Of a stretch of DNA of 61,065 nucleotides, positions 59,592 to 61,065 are shown one piece after another. Location: positions 1 through 61,065 of the forward strand of contig JAHLFU010000024.1 of assembly GCA_018883665.1 (NCBI GenBank), in the 5' to 3' direction. The notes under the pieces were generated by a model. That model saw only the letters and a program-made list of their open reading frames with translations. It did no database searches and was not told the origin of the DNA. The stretch's first letter is position 1; the number at the start of each line of letters is the position of its first letter. The DNA comes from Paraprevotella stercoravium (GTDB taxonomy: Bacteria; Bacteroidota; Bacteroidia; Bacteroidales; Bacteroidaceae). A program made the position numbers and the translations under genes.

Positions 59592-61065
59592 ATGAAACGA
59601 CTATTATATATTCTTTTTATCCTACAAATCTTATTATATGCAGGATGTAATGATCAAGATTACGGTTATAGTGATTCTGAAACTCCAAAAGAACAAAATG
59701 ATACCATAAATTTTCTCTTACTAAAGAATGCAGACAGTTATTCTGAAATAGTCCCCAGATTAGTTTTTTCATATAAAGATTGGATAGGTATGGAACTAGC
59801 CAATATAAACGAAGAACAATATACCGTATTCTGTTTTATCAATTTAGCTGAAGGAGGAAAAAGCTCTTTAGTAGTAGCCGGTCAGAAATCTGCAACCTTT
59901 ATGGAGTATAATCCTTTTTTAAACATTATTGGAAATGAATTGTATACTGTATATGAAAAAGACAATAAAATGTATTCCACTCTATTAAATGTGGAGGATT
60001 GGGAAACGCAAAAATACAACATTGTATCAACATCAACTATTGAAAACCAAACTCAAAAAACAAAAGGATATCATGATACAACCTCTGAGGAAATAAAAGA
60101 AATCTATTATAACTTCCTTAATAGAGTGGAAGATGTTGTATCCATACCCGGAAAATACGTGCCATTCTCTGCCCAGATCGTATGTGGTATTTGGTCAAAA
60201 ATAGCAATACCCGCATCAAAATATATGCTCTATTCAGATGATCCGGAGAAATTAGAAGAAATTTATAATGAGACAATAACAAGTGAAGGCATTGATTATT
60301 TTATCAACCTCTCTCTTTCAGAGAAATTAAATTACATCTATGACATTTGCTATAACTCTTTTAGAGGCATACGTGTCAAATTATATTTAGACGATGATAG
60401 CGAAGACAACAATTTTAATGACGAATACGAAAAACAAATAACTATTAATTCTTTACATCTTATTAGTAGAATGTCTTCCAATATGAGTCAAATGCAAACC
60501 GAAGTCAGTAATTTGACTGATAAATACGATGTTTCTATAAATATTGAGAATGTCACGGAAAACTCAGCAACCGTCTATGCTTCATTCCGTGATTTGGAAG
60601 GCTCTATGGCATTTATTAGCAAGTTCGGATATCGTTATGGAGAAGTCAATGGAAGCGAACACGAAATCATTGTTTCTGATTTTCCAAACACATCCACAAT
60701 TTCAGGCTTAGATTCTGGAAAAAAATATTGGGTTACAGCCTTTATTAAAAGCCTTGGAACTGAATACGTCAGTCCTGTTGCATATTTTACAACTAAAATG
60801 ACCGCAGAAGTTTATCCTACTTCGTTACAGTTCACCGGTGAAGGTGGTGAAAAAGGTGTTTCGATTACTTTACCTTCAGATGATTTTAATTGGCAAATAT
60901 CCTCTCTCCCCGAATGGTGCAAAATAACGACCAAAGGACCAAAGTCATTTTTTATAAAAGCCAGTGCAAACAAGAGTAACAATTCAAGAACAGGTACCGT
61001 TATAATTACCATAACATCTCCATCCGGAGAAATTATAGAAAAACAAGTTACTGTAGAGCAAAGTG
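59592..61065 (+). CDS. BACON-domain lipoprotein, C-terminus outside window
   Basis: An open frame from ATG 59592 runs through the window end (491 codons, no stop). Signal peptide with lipobox MKRLLYILFILQILLYAGCN (Cys19) predicts a surface lipoprotein. A unique domain of about 300 residues is followed by a fibronectin-III-like part (NIENVTENSATVYASFRDLE, SGLDSGKKYWVTAFIKS) and a BACON domain at about 395-490 (VYPTSLQFTGEGGEKGVSIT, ISSLPEWCKITTKGPKSFFI). BACON domains are mostly found in Bacteroidetes surface proteins, many of them linked to glycan or mucin binding. The gap 59341-59591 before it shows nothing that I recognise. Confidence 0.82.
   Translation, partial: MKRLLYILFILQILLYAGCNDQDYGYSDSETPKEQNDTINFLLLKNADSYSEIVPRLVFSYKDWIGMELANINEEQYTVFCFINLAEGGKSSLVVAGQKSATFMEYNPFLNIIGNELYTVYEKDNKMYSTLLNVEDWETQKYNIVSTSTIENQTQKTKGYHDTTSEEIKEIYYNFLNRVEDVVSIPGKYVPFSAQIVCGIWSKIAIPASKYMLYSDDPEKLEEIYNETITSEGIDYFINLSLSEKLNYIYDICYNSFRGIRVKLYLDDDSEDNNFNDEYEKQITINSLHLISRMSSNMSQMQTEVSNLTDKYDVSINIENVTENSATVYASFRDLEGSMAFISKFGYRYGEVNGSEHEIIVSDFPNTSTISGLDSGKKYWVTAFIKSLGTEYVSPVAYFTTKMTAEVYPTSLQFTGEGGEKGVSITLPSDDFNWQISSLPEWCKITTKGPKSFFIKASANKSNNSRTGTVIITITSPSGEIIEKQVTVEQS

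Noticed and set aside
1..61065. CRISPR arrays, tRNA genes, integrases or prophage
   Set aside because: No regularly spaced repeats, tRNA-like folds or phage/integrase genes were found on either strand.

Overview
The window reads as chromosome of a gut Bacteroidales bacterium, most likely Bacteroides or Phocaeicola. Signs of this are the recurring promoter signature TAnnTTTG with no E. coli style -10, families largely confined to Bacteroidetes (DUF4924, DUF5723, DUF3810, GSCFA, BACON lipoproteins, a MurF-alanine racemase fusion), a secreted sialidase, and many Met-Lys-Lys signal peptides. Most of it (about 1-56300) is compact housekeeping sequence; the last 5 kb is AT-rich and accessory. No tRNA, rRNA, CRISPR array, integrase or intact transposase gene was seen.

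Left part (1-13600, mostly minus strand): start of a ComEC-like gene with a TTG start, rpe, an unannotated 45-codon ORF, an ECF sigma factor, then a tight seven-gene operon (LysE-like exporter, DUF4924, rfbD, prfC, threonylcarbamoyl-AMP synthase, ClC channel, fmt). A ROK sugar kinase and a DUF5723/lipoprotein pair follow. Middle (13600-36000): purL, a two-gene chromate transporter, a sialidase, the thrA fusion, a small beta-barrel, an FAD oxidoreductase with radA, a purine permease flanked by two related leader transcripts, a DUF3810/thioredoxin/LuxR operon, and a metA-U32-zinc ribbon operon. Right (36000-56300): an iron alcohol dehydrogenase, an LpxH-like/glycosyltransferase pair, an ABC-F protein with an M13 peptidase, bcp, a nucleotidyltransferase, an ATPase + DUF4435 pair, dxs-trkA, GSCFA and murF-alr.

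The strongest unexplained signals are these. (1) Twin promoters at 27403-27484 and 29490-29571 each carry an FNR/CRP-type palindrome at exactly the same distance from the -7 element. They share a 15-base identity across the start region and drive related leaders with small ORFs. (2) A candidate structured RNA of about 390 nt lies at 56528-56918, with its own promoter and terminator. (3) The ATPase + DUF4435 operon at 47439-49390 has the same family pairing as the PARIS anti-phage system. (4) Two loci, an MscS channel and an MBOAT/SGNH acetylation pair, appear to have been destroyed by internal deletions. (5) A 200-bp element with 20-bp terminal inverted repeats sits in the accessory end at 57760-57959.

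All family calls are from reading sequence and motifs; no database search was run.
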